Positions 10,625-20,733 of a stretch of 34,679 bases of DNA are shown piece after piece. Position 1 is the stretch's first letter; each line of letters opens with the position of its first letter. The DNA is from Pelargonium nanum (Eukaryota > Streptophyta > Magnoliopsida > Geraniales > Geraniaceae), in contig JAYMTF010000509.1 of the NCBI GenBank assembly GCA_036897485.1, forward strand, positions 1 through 34,679, given 5' to 3'. The position numbers were made by a program, and so were the translations under genes. Under the pieces are notes generated by a model. The model worked only from the letters and a program-made list of their open reading frames with translations. It was not told where the DNA came from and did not search any database.

Positions 10625-13600
10625 ATGGCGACGACGGTGGTGGCGCTACTGCTGTTTGCGGCGGCGATGACAATCGGAGCGGAGGCTGTCAATACGAACA
10701 AGGTGTACCAGCCATGCGCTGATACCAAGATCCAGAGGTCCGACGGGTTCACATTTGGGATTGCGTTCTCGTCTCGGAACTCTTTTTTCTTGAACCAGTC
10801 TCTGCAGCTCTCCCCCTGCGACCGCCGCCTCTCGCTTGCCTCCTTGAACTCCCAGCTTGCTCTCTTCAGGCCCAAAGTTGACGAGATCTCCCTCCTCTCC
10901 ATCAACACCTCCAGTTTCTTCCCGGTACCTTAACTGTTCTCTATTCCTGTTTCTATAGATTTGATGATTGAAATGGATTAGGGCTTATTTCGGTTGCTGA
11001 GGACTATTTTGACCAATATATTATTGCTATTTTTTTCAATTTCTTTATTAGTATTTTAAAATTTGTTGTTAGAAGCACACTGATGTAGGATTGCTCTGCT
11101 TGATTTTGGTGTGACCTGACAATAATTGAAATTAAGAATAACAGCTGATTGTGAGGCGTTTGCTGCTAATTATTGAGTGAGGGCTATTGAAGAGTATGAT
11201 CTGTAATTATTGTTATTTGGCATTGTTTTTCAAATATTGGTGGCTTGGTGCTGGTGCAATGGTTGATTAATTGCAAAGGTTAATAGTACATATGTCTTGG
11301 TTACTAAGAAAATAAATGAACTAGTAGAACTTTCGTGTGCCTTGTGGGTGTCTTAGAGATTTCTGCAATCAAATAGGTGAGGAGTTTTGTGAGAGTCGAG
11401 AGTGGCTTTTCTGCAATGGAGTAGGATGGAAAGTTTCAACTATCATCTTATCTTGAAAATGCAATAATGCAAATGATCAATTTGCTGTATGTTACCCAGC
11501 TGTTTCTAACAAATTTCTCATTAGAGTATGCTGTTTTACTCTAGCTATAGTTTTCTTCAGATCGAATCCCGTGTCCTTGCACAGTGAGGGTTTTCTTAGG
11601 TATCCACTTTTCCCTTTTTTGCCAAAAGAAATAATGATAAGTTAGTGTTTATTTTCTTATATGTTTACTTCTCATGCTGTAATATTTAAGAACCCAATGA
11701 ATTTCATTTTTAGAAGAAATTATTGATGGCTATCTCTCCACATTCCTTTTCTTTTGTTCTAAACTTTTAATGATGTATTTATATAGTGTTTGTTAGGCAG
11801 GACTTTATGTAAGTTATATGTACTAATATAGCAAATATATAATATTTATCTATTATTATTGAACGTATTCTTAGTGTGTCGCGTCAATGATTTTAAAAAA
11901 TTGGCTTGTTGCTGTATTCCTGCCGTGTTGTGTCCTGTATCTCATATCTGTCTGACTGTATCTATGCAACATAGGCTGGAAACTCATTAGGGACAGGTGG
12001 AGTATTATTTATTGGCTTGACTTGTATGTATTGAACCATCCATTCTAATCCAATTTTCTTTTAATCTAGGTTCCTCTTGCTTCTTAGGATTCCATTGATC
12101 TTTTCTTCCTCTATTCTTGAAATTAGGTAGGATGTCTCCTCAGAAATGAGGGATGCCATCTGACTAAAGACTGTTAACAATAATAACAAAATTAAAATTG
12201 GTTGTAGGATATACTAACTCCAGTTTATTTACTACTGCGGTTGTTGATTAGCATCAATAAGATAATGTGAAGTGATGGATGACAGACCTGAATGGAATAA
12301 ATGGATTTAAAGCTTAGCTGCTTAAGCACACTAAAAGACGAATGGCTAGTTAATTGCTTTCTGAATCTGTAACCCACTCAATGTTCTTCCAATTTGTGAA
12401 TAAATTTTTAGTAGAAATGGAGAAGGAAACATACAGGATGTGCACATGTGTGAAGATTCATTTAAAGAATGTGGGATCCAATCTGAATTAAGACATCAAA
12501 GGCTTGTTGAAAATCCTTAGTTACTGAACAACATCAGGGAAGAACAAATGACGTGGAATTAAAATTGGAGGGAGTACCTTGATGCTCTCACCCATGGTTT
12601 ACCACATGTCCAACAATTTTCTTCTTGACAGGTGCCATCCTACTTCTCCATATATATTAGTATATTACCATTCAATGTCTTCATAATTCACTTAAATTTT
12701 TTTCTTGTGTCATTGTAATTACGCATGCACTTTAAAGTATGGTGCAATTGTGGGCATATACTCAATGACCCATGTTAAAGGAAGAGGAGATGTGAAATTG
12801 CCCTTGTAACTAATGGCATTCATTTCTAGGTTACTCTCTTTGTTCTAGAAGATACCTACTAAACATGACCAGTATATCCAAGTGACTTGGTTAATTTTAT
12901 AATCAAATAGGGTACAAGTATTATATACAATTCGGTATATGAAGACTTAGGATGGGCATGCTTGGAGTTTGTCTGTTACTAATTTTAGTAGCTCTATCCA
13001 AACTTGACTAGAGTGGATTGAAGTCTAAAGTTGGTGTGACAAACATTGCTATTAGAATAAGTTACTCATTAGACTGGACATTACTAGTTAGAATGTTTTA
13101 TGTTATGTTGAGCACTTGAGCTGGTGGATTCAATTACACTTGGCCTTGCAAGTTTTTAACTATTTTGAATTAAGTGATGCATGCCCTATCTGCCCCTTAG
13201 TTACTGTATTTGCTTATCAAAGTCATCAGTTATGTCTATTGAAACCACTTTTGTCATGCTACCTGGTCACGTCCATTCTCTGAATGTGTGTATAATTTTG
13301 GCTCAACTTGGTGTTACAACTACTATTCTATTTATTGGAGAATAGAGTGCAATTTTGAAGGAAAAATGGTAGTCTTACATGAAACTAAAAGAAGCTAACT
13401 AAACACTGAGTTTTTGTGTACCGTGTATGTCCTCACTGACTCGTGCTGTTTCTAGGTAGTTCTGTATTTGGCATGTTGGCATACCGCATACATGTGTCTT
13501 GTGTGCTTTTTGTTTTTCTGTCTATGCAACATAAATTAGAAGGCGAAATACAAATTTGTTCATTTAAACTTTTATGTATGACAGGATTCTTATGGTGGGT

Positions 13601-14056
13601 ACATGGTGGCGTTTGCTGGGCGGAAATATGCTGCCAGGTCTCCCCCTGCATTCGTTGCAAACAGCACTTACACTGTAACTAGTTTTACTCTGGTAAGAAG
13701 ACAATATGGACTGATCTTCATAGACTGATTTCTTGTTTCTTTAATTACCTAATTTAGGAAGATGGACATTGTTGAAATAGGTACTTGAGTTTCAGAAGGG
13801 TAGACTGCAGAACTTGTATTGGAAGAGAGATGGATGTGCGTCGTGCTCTGGCACTGGCAGTAAGTCTAATTTTGTTTGCCTCAACAAACAAGACTGTGCC
13901 ATCAGAACATCAAGCTGTAAGAACCGAGGGGGATCTGTTGACTGCAGTCTTGGAATACAGCTAGCTTTTTCCGGCACGGATAAGCACTTTTCAGTACTCA
14001 ATTCGTGGTATGAAGTGGAAAACCTGAGGCAATACTCCGTCTATGGCTTTTGTTGA
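10625..14056 (+). CDS. Secreted cysteine-rich 'Expp1'-type protein (At3g44150-like)
   Basis: Three exons, 10625-10924, 13585-13692 and 13781-14056, join at codon boundaries to give 227 aa. Residues 1-21 or so (MATTVVALLLFAAAMTIGAEA) form a signal peptide with an A-x-A site. The mature part begins with NKVYQPC and contains FTFGIAFSSRNSFFLN, DSYGGYMVAFAGRKYAARSP and a cysteine-rich C-half (CASCSG, FVCLNKQDCAIRTSSC, SVDCSLGIQLAFSGTDKH). This matches plant proteins labelled 'Expp1' with no established function. Even Cys spacing and secretion suggest a disulfide-bonded apoplastic or endomembrane protein. Intron 1 is long (2660 bp) and I recognise no element in it. The frame ends at TGA 14054-14056. 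After it the same frame continues for 14 protein-like codons to TAG 14099-14101, and that tail resembles the end of homologues as I recall them. The stop therefore looks premature. The neighbour on the other strand is the P39-like gene, convergently oriented. Confidence 0.85.
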
Positions 14057-14800
14057 AATTTGAAGGCTTCTCTCACTGATCAGTACAACAGCTTCTTCTA
14101 GATGTGTGGATTGTAGCTATTCATGAAGATTTTGTAATTTTGTTAACTGGTCTACTAACATATTTCAGTGTTTGATCTATGACATTCATTTACGGTTAAA
14201 CTAAAGATTATTCCCTGTCCTCTGGATCCTGAAAGTCCTGTTTGAACTTTGATTTTAAACATTTTTAGGAATATCGAAGACAAAAGTTACACAATACATT
14301 TATGCAAAGTTAACAGCATTCCTATAGTGCCATTGTCTCTTAAACATTGTAAAAATTATTGATTAGAATGTAATGTGATTCTGAATTTTTATGAAAAGAT
14401 ATTTTTTTTTATAAGCTTTTATGAAAAGATATAACAATAAAAATAAATCACTCTAGACTATGACAAACTACCCAATGTGGGATCCGAAAATGCACAATTC
14501 AAAAATAAATCACAAAATATAGTTAACTATATTCCATTTATGGGTTATACAGTTTCCAAAGAAAAAGTATATGCAGCAAAAAATATGCCCTACAAAAAAT
14601 GATTGTGATTCTTGCTTGAATGCAACATATGAATTAAATAGAGCGCAGAAACTTGAACATATTTTGAACACTTGTCCTCTCTGGTGTTTCCAAGCAGATG
14701 GCATGTCATACTTGCAATGGAAACATCCATTGCTGCTATGACGTCTTCTCCAAATAACCACAAGAAACATGAGACAACAAAAGCTCTGCATTGTTGATGT
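14057..14800. other. Convergent intergenic region, 3' ends of Expp1-like and P39-like genes
   Basis: The first 45 bases hold the in-frame 14-codon tail described with the upstream gene. The rest is AT-rich and should hold both 3' UTRs. A near-identical short direct repeat (TTTTATGAAAAGATAT type) occurs near 14388-14402 and 14418-14432. No RNA gene or transposon is recognised. Confidence 0.4.
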
Positions 14801-17800
14801 TTATGAAGCAACCTCACCGCTGTACCAATGATATGAAATTTTGTGAAATGAATTCATTGCATGAACAAACTGAAAATGACCCCATGGAGACTTAAAGCGG
14901 AGAATGTATCCAAGTCCAATGCCAGATCCTGGTTTACCATGCCTTAGTGCTGGATTTCCTGTAACTCTCAAATTAAACAAGTTATTAGATAGTAAGTATA
15001 AAGACATTTTACAAAAATAATGAGAATGACGCAGCAAAGTGCAATTCTATACATATAAAATAAACTATATAGAAAATGATAAATAATTAATAAAAGCATG
15101 CGAAGAAGAGGAAAAGGGATGTGATGGTTGACTACTGACGTGGTTAAGTAGATATGTTTGCGTGAAGGCCATTTGTGCAAGACAACCAGGTATACTTGGT
15201 TGCATTCAGAACATAAAACCAGACATTTGTGATTGGTATACATGGAGTTTCCAGATCACTCTAGCTAGCAACTACGTAACTACCAAACCAGCAATATCCA
15301 CATTATATAAAACTCTTCAGCGCTAGCTTTAATACACCTGATTTCAATCTAAAACAAGAAGGTATAATTTTAGGCCAATGAAATGCTTTTGCCTTTATTT
15401 GTCACCATTCCACCGTTCCCATCTATTTATCTTCTCAATCTTCTAATATAAATTTCCTGTTAAACCACCTCTTTCAATCTTTACCCATGTTTTGAAAGTT
15501 GTGCCTTTAGTAACTAACAAACCAACTCTAGAACTGAACACGTCAATTATGTTCTGACAATTCCAACATTTCTAAACTACATGTTTCGATGGTTAAAAGA
15601 TTAAGAAGTAATTGGGGGCCATTGGGCTCTTGGTATGTGACTAAATATGGAGTAATTGATAGTAAGAATATCTATAATTATTCAAATTACTGCAATTAAA
15701 ACTTGAAAAGGTAAAATGAAAATTCAATTGACAAACAAACAATTCCTGGCCAAAGGAAAGGAATTACTCACCAGGTACATGCTGAGCAGAACCCAAGTCA
15801 GTCCCACAGTCAAAGAAAACAGCACCATCCAACATCTTGTTCTGATTACAATAAGCAAGGCTATCAAGGAATGTAATAGTTGTTGGAATCATCACAACTC
15901 AATAGCAAGCTCAGAATGTGAAAAAAAGAACTAGTGACTCATGACATATAAAATGGTAATGAAATTGTAACCAGCTTTATAATTTTTTATTGTAAGATGT
16001 GCTACTAACAGAACATTCAGAAGGTAACATCTATTTACCAAAAGATTATCAAAAACTTCCCCATGATCTTTGTTTTATGTTCTTAACTCTTATCATATAT
16101 CATACTATAGAATACACCAAAACTCAACTTGAACCACATGTGCAGTGCATACAGAGATGAGAAAGGTTCAACTGCTGTAAAAACTAGAAAATTTCAGAGG
16201 AATCAGATAACACTAAATGCAACATCTAATGAAAATAAGTTTTCAGAACCTGAGGTACCAAATCAATTGAAAAGGCCATTACGTACCAAAGGAAAGGTCA
16301 ATTCACTATTAGCAACCAAGCATGATCTTCCAGATCCAACTGCACCCTCACCATACCCTCTAACACTGCCAAGACCTCCTATTGCAAATGCTTGATAAGG
16401 AGCCATGTCCCCTACAATGGAACCACCTGTGAGACTATCAAAGGAAAAGTTAAGACTGATTCAACTTATACAAGTTCCAAACTTAATTTGATATTTACTA
16501 ATCCAAGTAAAATCATACTATCTTCTCAAAGTATATGAATTCATGGCTTTCTAGAAACCCTCTTGTAGTAAAATGATTTGTTTTTCTCAATTCCAAAGCA
16601 TGGATCTCTGCGATTTTTGTTCAATATTTTTATTGTACAAGCTAGCTACATCTTTATTTATGTATTTATTCCCTTTGCCTCATTTACAATCACTAGCAGA
16701 TGGTATCTAATATCTATACATACTCTTGAGACTTCCAAGTTCCAAACATTTAAAGCAGTCTACCACATCTCTAACATCTCTCACGTGACTCATTTAAGCA
16801 TCTTCTGTTAAAATTAAAATGCCTCCCTTAGTCCCTTTCATTCCCTTGATGTCGCCACCTTCTCATTATTCCCATCATTACTCTTCCTGATTCTACTTAT
16901 CACCTTTAGTACTTGCATAAACAAATTAGTGGAGTCTATTGAAGAAACCAAAGAAAATATTACTACCTTGTCAAGAGTAATGCTGGCCCGAATTTAACTC
17001 CATTTGATGCAACAAATTTGAACCTATTGAAAATCGGCCATGTGGATATACCTGGAACTGGAATCCCTTGTTCAATTTGCACAGTAAACTACATGGAAGA
17101 CAAAGATATGGTAAGTAACATATGGCTAAGAACTCAAGATATTTGTGTTAAGTTAATGATATGTTTTAGATAAACAAGTGCAGATATATTACATGAGAAA
17201 ATCTGTGATCATTTTGCTTTTCAAGTCGGGATTCTTGCCGCAAAACTATCATATTGTCATGGGGATTGCCACTGCATAACACAATTACAGACCATTAGTA
17301 ATCATATTACCCAAAACATTGAAACAAAGCAAACCTGAATTACCTCCAAGTAATCGGGAAGCCATCGAGATCTCTGTTTATGGACCTCCCATCATCTGTT
17401 ACTGGACGAATATGCTGCATGTCTCACATAATTAGTTCCATTACCAAGATAAGTGCAGAAAGTCATAAAAAGAAAACAGATGAAAGATAGACGCAATTAT
17501 TGAATTATGCAAGAAATTCCGACCTCAAACTTTATACTGGCTCTGCTGCTCCAGTTGGAACTTGCAGGCTCATTCAGATCCAAGCCCACTGAAAATCGGG
17601 ATAAATTCACACCTACACTCCCTGAACTGGAGAAGTCGTCCATGGGCATACCATGGACTCCCAATTCTGGTGAAACGGAATGCTGGGCACAACAATATAT
17701 AAATATCAGATTAAGCACGAATGCTCGTAATCAAATTTTTAGCTCACATTTGTGACTGATGTCTTGAAATCAATCATACTATTCAGGAAGCTCCAACTAG

Positions 17801-18934
17801 ACCCATTTCTAATGCACACTATGGTCTCCTATCTTTCCCCACCCCCATTAGATAATAATACCAAAAACAAAGCAGAAGATACAAACCTGGACAACAAAAG
17901 GCTTTTGAGCAAGCCATTTGGGTCTCGGCGTCCGGTAAACTAGTGAAACATTTGAATCGTATAGCCCCTTATCCCACGAGACGTCAAGCTTGTCACTCCC
18001 ACCAGATAAGTCTGTGTGTTTTATACAGAGACTGCAATACAAAAATCAATTTAGTGACAACTCATGTGCTCTATTTCTGTGTTTGGTCCAGTTGAACGAG
18101 TCATTTTGTTCATTGATCCTCTGAAAACGAGGAGAAGAATTTGAGCAAGCATATAGTGCACATGATTAAGAGAATTTTCCATGTTTTACTTTCTCAATTT
18201 GCTTGAAAACGGGATAACAGGAGCAAAACATTTCATTTTCAGAAAACCTAACCTACATTCAGAAAAAATGGATACTTTATTCCAAAGCTTCTTAAAAATC
18301 AGTAAATGGAAAAGCTTATGAATCAAAGAAACACTCACTGAAAAGCTTTAGTTATATTCTTTTCCTACAGTTTTCCCAGTGCCCAACAAAACCAGGTACA
18401 TTAAAGTGAAAACCCAAAGACCAAGCACACAGTTGTCACATGGAACAAAATTGACAGTAAACCAAAACACATACCTCCCAATAATCAGTGAAAGGGGACC
18501 GCCAGTATTCCTGCTAGAAAAACCAATTGCTCAGCTACATATTGCAGAACATACAAGAGAAAACACACATACATACAGATAGAGACAGAGACAGAGATTG
18601 GAAAAGTAAAAACACCTGAAAGGAGGAAGCATCAGGGCAGCACAAAGCTTGTGCATGAAATCAACATTGACATCAATCTTAGCTGCTCGTTTACACACAA
18701 CACAACAAAATATCAGAATAGCCCACATTCATCGTCATCGTCAATAGGGTAACAAATGCGAGAATCAGGAACAGACCCATTAGTGTCAAAACGATTATCA
18801 ATCACTGTTATCAAATGAAAAATACACGAGAGGTCGAGTAGAGGAAGGAAGGGAAATTGAAGATATTACAGAGAGCAGAGGGAGAAAAGAAAGGAGAGAC
18901 CTTTGCCGGCATGGACGCTCTTCTGAGCTCCCAT
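14801..18934 (-). CDS. Omp85-family outer-envelope beta-barrel without POTRA (P39-like)
   Basis: Eleven minus-strand exons join in frame: 18934-18901, 18682-18616, 18510-18475, 18031-17887, 17682-17524, 17414-17344, 17271-17193, 17088-16967, 16434-16287, 15841-15772 and 14958-14801. Together they are 1089 nt, 362 aa. The protein starts MGAQKSVHAGKAKIDVNVDF. There is no transit peptide and there are no POTRA domains. The rest is a beta-barrel, with AFAIGGLGSVRGYGEGAVG at residues 253-271. That contains the VRGY motif of the Omp85 loop 6. LDGAVFFDCGTDLGSAQHVPG and GSGIGLGYILRFKSP are the usual final strands. This agrees with Arabidopsis P39 (At3g44160) and P36, shortened relatives of OEP80/Toc75-V in the plastid outer envelope. 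The exact role is unsettled, perhaps barrel assembly support. Two upstream ATGs overlap the start out of frame. The last 20 residues (VHAMNSFHKISYHWYSGEVAS region) look less barrel-like than I expect. Confidence 0.9.
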
Positions 18935-18960
18935 CGAGGCAGTGTTGCATAATCAAACAT
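18901..18960 (-). promoter_or_regulatory. Two out-of-frame upstream ATGs overlapping the P39-like start
   Basis: On the minus strand, ATGs at 18960 and 18950 precede the main ATG (18934) in the two other frames. The first frame reads through exon 1 and ends well inside exon 2. The second ends with TAA just after the exon 1/2 junction. If the transcript begins upstream of 18960, both would compete with the main start. The transcription start is unknown. Confidence 0.4.
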
Positions 18961-19324
18961 GAATCGGAGCAGCTTCCACTGCAGATTTTAGAATTGAAGC
19001 CGCACAGCACAGAAACAGATAGAGTGAGCCCTGTTTTGTGCTTTGCGTGCGAGCGAGAGAGCTCTTTTGCTTCTTCACTAGACTCTCCTACACGTGGGTA
19101 CTCACATTTGGTATTCCTTTTTCCCGTTTTTTATATATAAAAAAAAATCAAGAGACAGAAGCAAATTTAAATCCATAATTTCACAATCCTAGCACTATAA
19201 GCCCAATTGTTCTGGACTCTTAATCCAATTGCATATTTGAAGAATAGTAAGTGGCCATATCTTGGACATTTATGATTTATCACAGGCCCGTTGATTTAAA
19301 TGAAAAGAAAGAGACGTTGGTGGT
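18935..19324. promoter_or_regulatory. Intergenic region between the P39-like gene and the U1 gene
   Basis: These 390 bp separate two divergently transcribed genes. A palindromic CACGTG (G-box core) lies at 19091-19096, about 160 bp upstream of the P39-like ATG, next to a GA/CT-rich leader-like stretch. The remainder is AT-rich. G-box binding by bHLH or bZIP factors is possible but not shown. Confidence 0.4.
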
Positions 19325-19335
19325 GTCCCACATCG
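19325..19335 (+). promoter_or_regulatory. Plant snRNA upstream sequence element (USE)
   Basis: GTCCCACATCG is an exact match to the plant snRNA USE consensus RTCCCACATCG. It ends 33 bp before the TATA box. That spacing is typical of RNA polymerase II snRNA genes; polymerase III genes such as U6 have about ten bases less. Confidence 0.93.
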
Positions 19336-19368
19336 GATATAACTAGATAGAACATGCTAAATACACAG

Positions 19369-19377
19369 TATAAATAA
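19369..19377 (+). promoter_or_regulatory. TATA box of the U1 snRNA gene
   Basis: TATAAATAA begins 30 bp upstream of the inferred U1 5' end, the expected distance. Together with the USE it forms a complete plant snRNA promoter. Confidence 0.9.
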
Positions 19378-19398
19378 CAATTGAGAATGAGGTGAAAA

Positions 19399-19560
19399 GC
19401 ACTTACCTGGACGGGGTCTATGGTCGATCAAGAATGACCATGGCCTAGGTTAGGTGATCTCCATTGCACTTTGGAGGGGCACCAACCTAACGTCTCCCCA
19501 AGTGGGAGAGTGTACGTCATAATTTGTGCTAGTTGGGGCTTGCGTTCGCGCAGCCCCTCG
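19399..19560 (+). ncRNA. U1: U1 spliceosomal small nuclear RNA
   Basis: All hallmark parts of U1 appear in order. The 5' splice-site pairing sequence ACTTACCTGG is at 19401-19410. Stem-loop I is a perfect 6-bp stem (ATGGTC/GACCAT, 19420-19441) with loop GATCAAGAAT fitting the U1-70K site. Stem-loop II has the U1A-binding loop core ATTGCAC at 19463-19469. Stem-loop III is around 19493-19509 (CTCCC/GGGAG). The Sm site AATTTGTG is at 19521-19528. Stem-loop IV (GGGGCT..TTCG..GCCCC) is at 19535-19557. Length is about 162 nt, normal for U1. U1 snRNP recognises intron 5' ends in pre-mRNA. The first two bases are GC where the usual U1 has AT; the eight pairing bases are intact. A complete promoter precedes it and a 3'-box-like element follows, so it looks functional rather than a retro-pseudogene. 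Confidence 0.94.
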
Positions 19561-19576
19561 CAAATACTTTGTTCAA
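19561..19576 (+). terminator. Probable snRNA 3' box
   Basis: The plant snRNA 3'-end signal is CA-N(3-10)-AGTNNAA. Here CA (19561-19562), seven bases, then TGTTCAA (19570-19576) fits with a single mismatch, directly after the U1 body. Confidence 0.55.
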
Positions 19577-19684
19577 TGATTTTTTATAAATGCAAAAAAA
19601 TTAGTTTTTACACTAGTTACAAGCATGGTAGCGATATTATATAAACAAAGAACAAGAAGCTTGGAAGATGTTGGCTTGATTCTT

Positions 19685-19960
19685 TACTTTTTTTTCTTGA
19701 TGCAAATATTAAAATTTATTAATTCAAATCGAATAATAACAATGATGACATAAAATTGAAGGCTTGAAAATGAACCCGTCTAGATAAGTTTGACAAAAAA
19801 TCAAAAATCTAACTAAATGAGTCACAATGGCTAAAACATATTCAATAGTCAAACCAAAGGCACTAGAATTCTCGTCAGCCTGAATTATTAAGTTGAAAGC
19901 ACTATAATCCTCCCCGCATGAAGAACACAAACAACTGACAATGATTGCACTTAGAGTTCA
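19685..19960 (-). mobile_element. Possible 3' end of a decayed retroelement
   Basis: On the minus strand a 68-codon open stretch (19930-19724) carries ENSSAFGLTIEYVLAIVTHLVRF, which faintly resembles the C-terminal helix region of plant RNase H domains. It is followed by stop codons and an A-rich end (19685-19698 read as T on plus). The similarity is weak and by eye. It could be chance. Confidence 0.22.
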
Positions 19961-20235
19961 AGGCGGCCACGTGAATGGCTTTGCCAGCGACCCCTCGCAA
20001 CCATCAGATTCAACAACAAACTCAGAATCTGATCTGATGACTGTGGTCAAACCATCACCTTTCAAGTCATTTTCTCTTTCTCTGAGACCGCCTCTATTGC
20101 CATGCATGCTATATTAACGAGAAAGACCGCAATGTGCTATTTCAAATCCAATAAACTATCGCCTTTTAAAAATCAAAAGCAGTCGTAACCGAATACAAAT
20201 ACTAGCCAACTCTCAAAACATGTGTCATAAAAAAA

Positions 20236-20733
20236 GGGAAAAAGGTCCAAATTAGTCCATGAACTATTCAGTTCGTGTCATTTTAGTCCCCCTAACTATC
20301 AAAGTGTCAATTTAGTACATAAGTTATGCAAATGAGCCAGTTTAGTCCAAACATTTTAAAAAATCGAGTCATTTAAGGACATTTCGTCAAATTTGTTAAC
20401 GGAACCGTTAAAATTACAATAAAAAAATAATTTAAATTGACATGTTTGATATTTGAAGGGCTAAAATTACAAGAACTGGATAGTTCAATGAATAATTTGG
20501 AGCTTTTTCCTAATATTAATAATTGTCACGTCATCAATTTAGTATTAAAAGATATTTTTTTATTGTAATTTTAACGGCTCCGTTAACAAATTTGACGGAA
20601 TTTTCTTAAATGACTCGATTTTAAAAACGTTTGGACTAAACTGGTTTATTTGCATAACTTATGTACTAAATTAGCACGTTTGATAGTTGGATATTAAAAT
20701 GACACGAACTGATACTAATTTGGACTTTTTCCT
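20236..20733. mobile_element. Long-arm inverted-repeat MITE (foldback, Mutator-like candidate)
   Basis: About 190 bases at the left (20236-20429) reappear as the reverse complement at the right (20552-20733) with only scattered changes and small gaps. A roughly 120-bp unrelated centre separates them. The arms carry shared strings such as GTCCAAATTAGT, CAGTTCGTGTCATTTTA, TTTAGTACATAAGTTATGCA and AAATTTGTTAACGG. Ends read GGGAAAAAGG and, on the other side, AGGAAAAAG. Both flanks hold TAAAAAAA, a possible 8-9 bp target duplication, though it is low complexity. There is no coding capacity. Long inverted ends and an 8-9 bp duplication fit a Mutator-type non-autonomous element; the class is inference. 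It lies in the intergenic region before the BSL gene. Confidence 0.85.

Noticed and set aside
12560..12580. GGAGGGAGTA in Expp1-like intron 1, like a Stowaway MITE end
   Set aside because: No matching inverted end was found within a few hundred bases.
19980..20005. Short echo of the U1 3' end (GCGACCCCTCGCAACC)
   Set aside because: Only about a dozen bases are alike and no other U1 part is nearby, so chance is likely.
20010..20090. Possible C/D snoRNA: CTGATGA near 20034 and CTGA near 20081
   Set aside because: The C box lacks the usual purine, the spacing is short, and no good terminal stem or internal boxes were seen.
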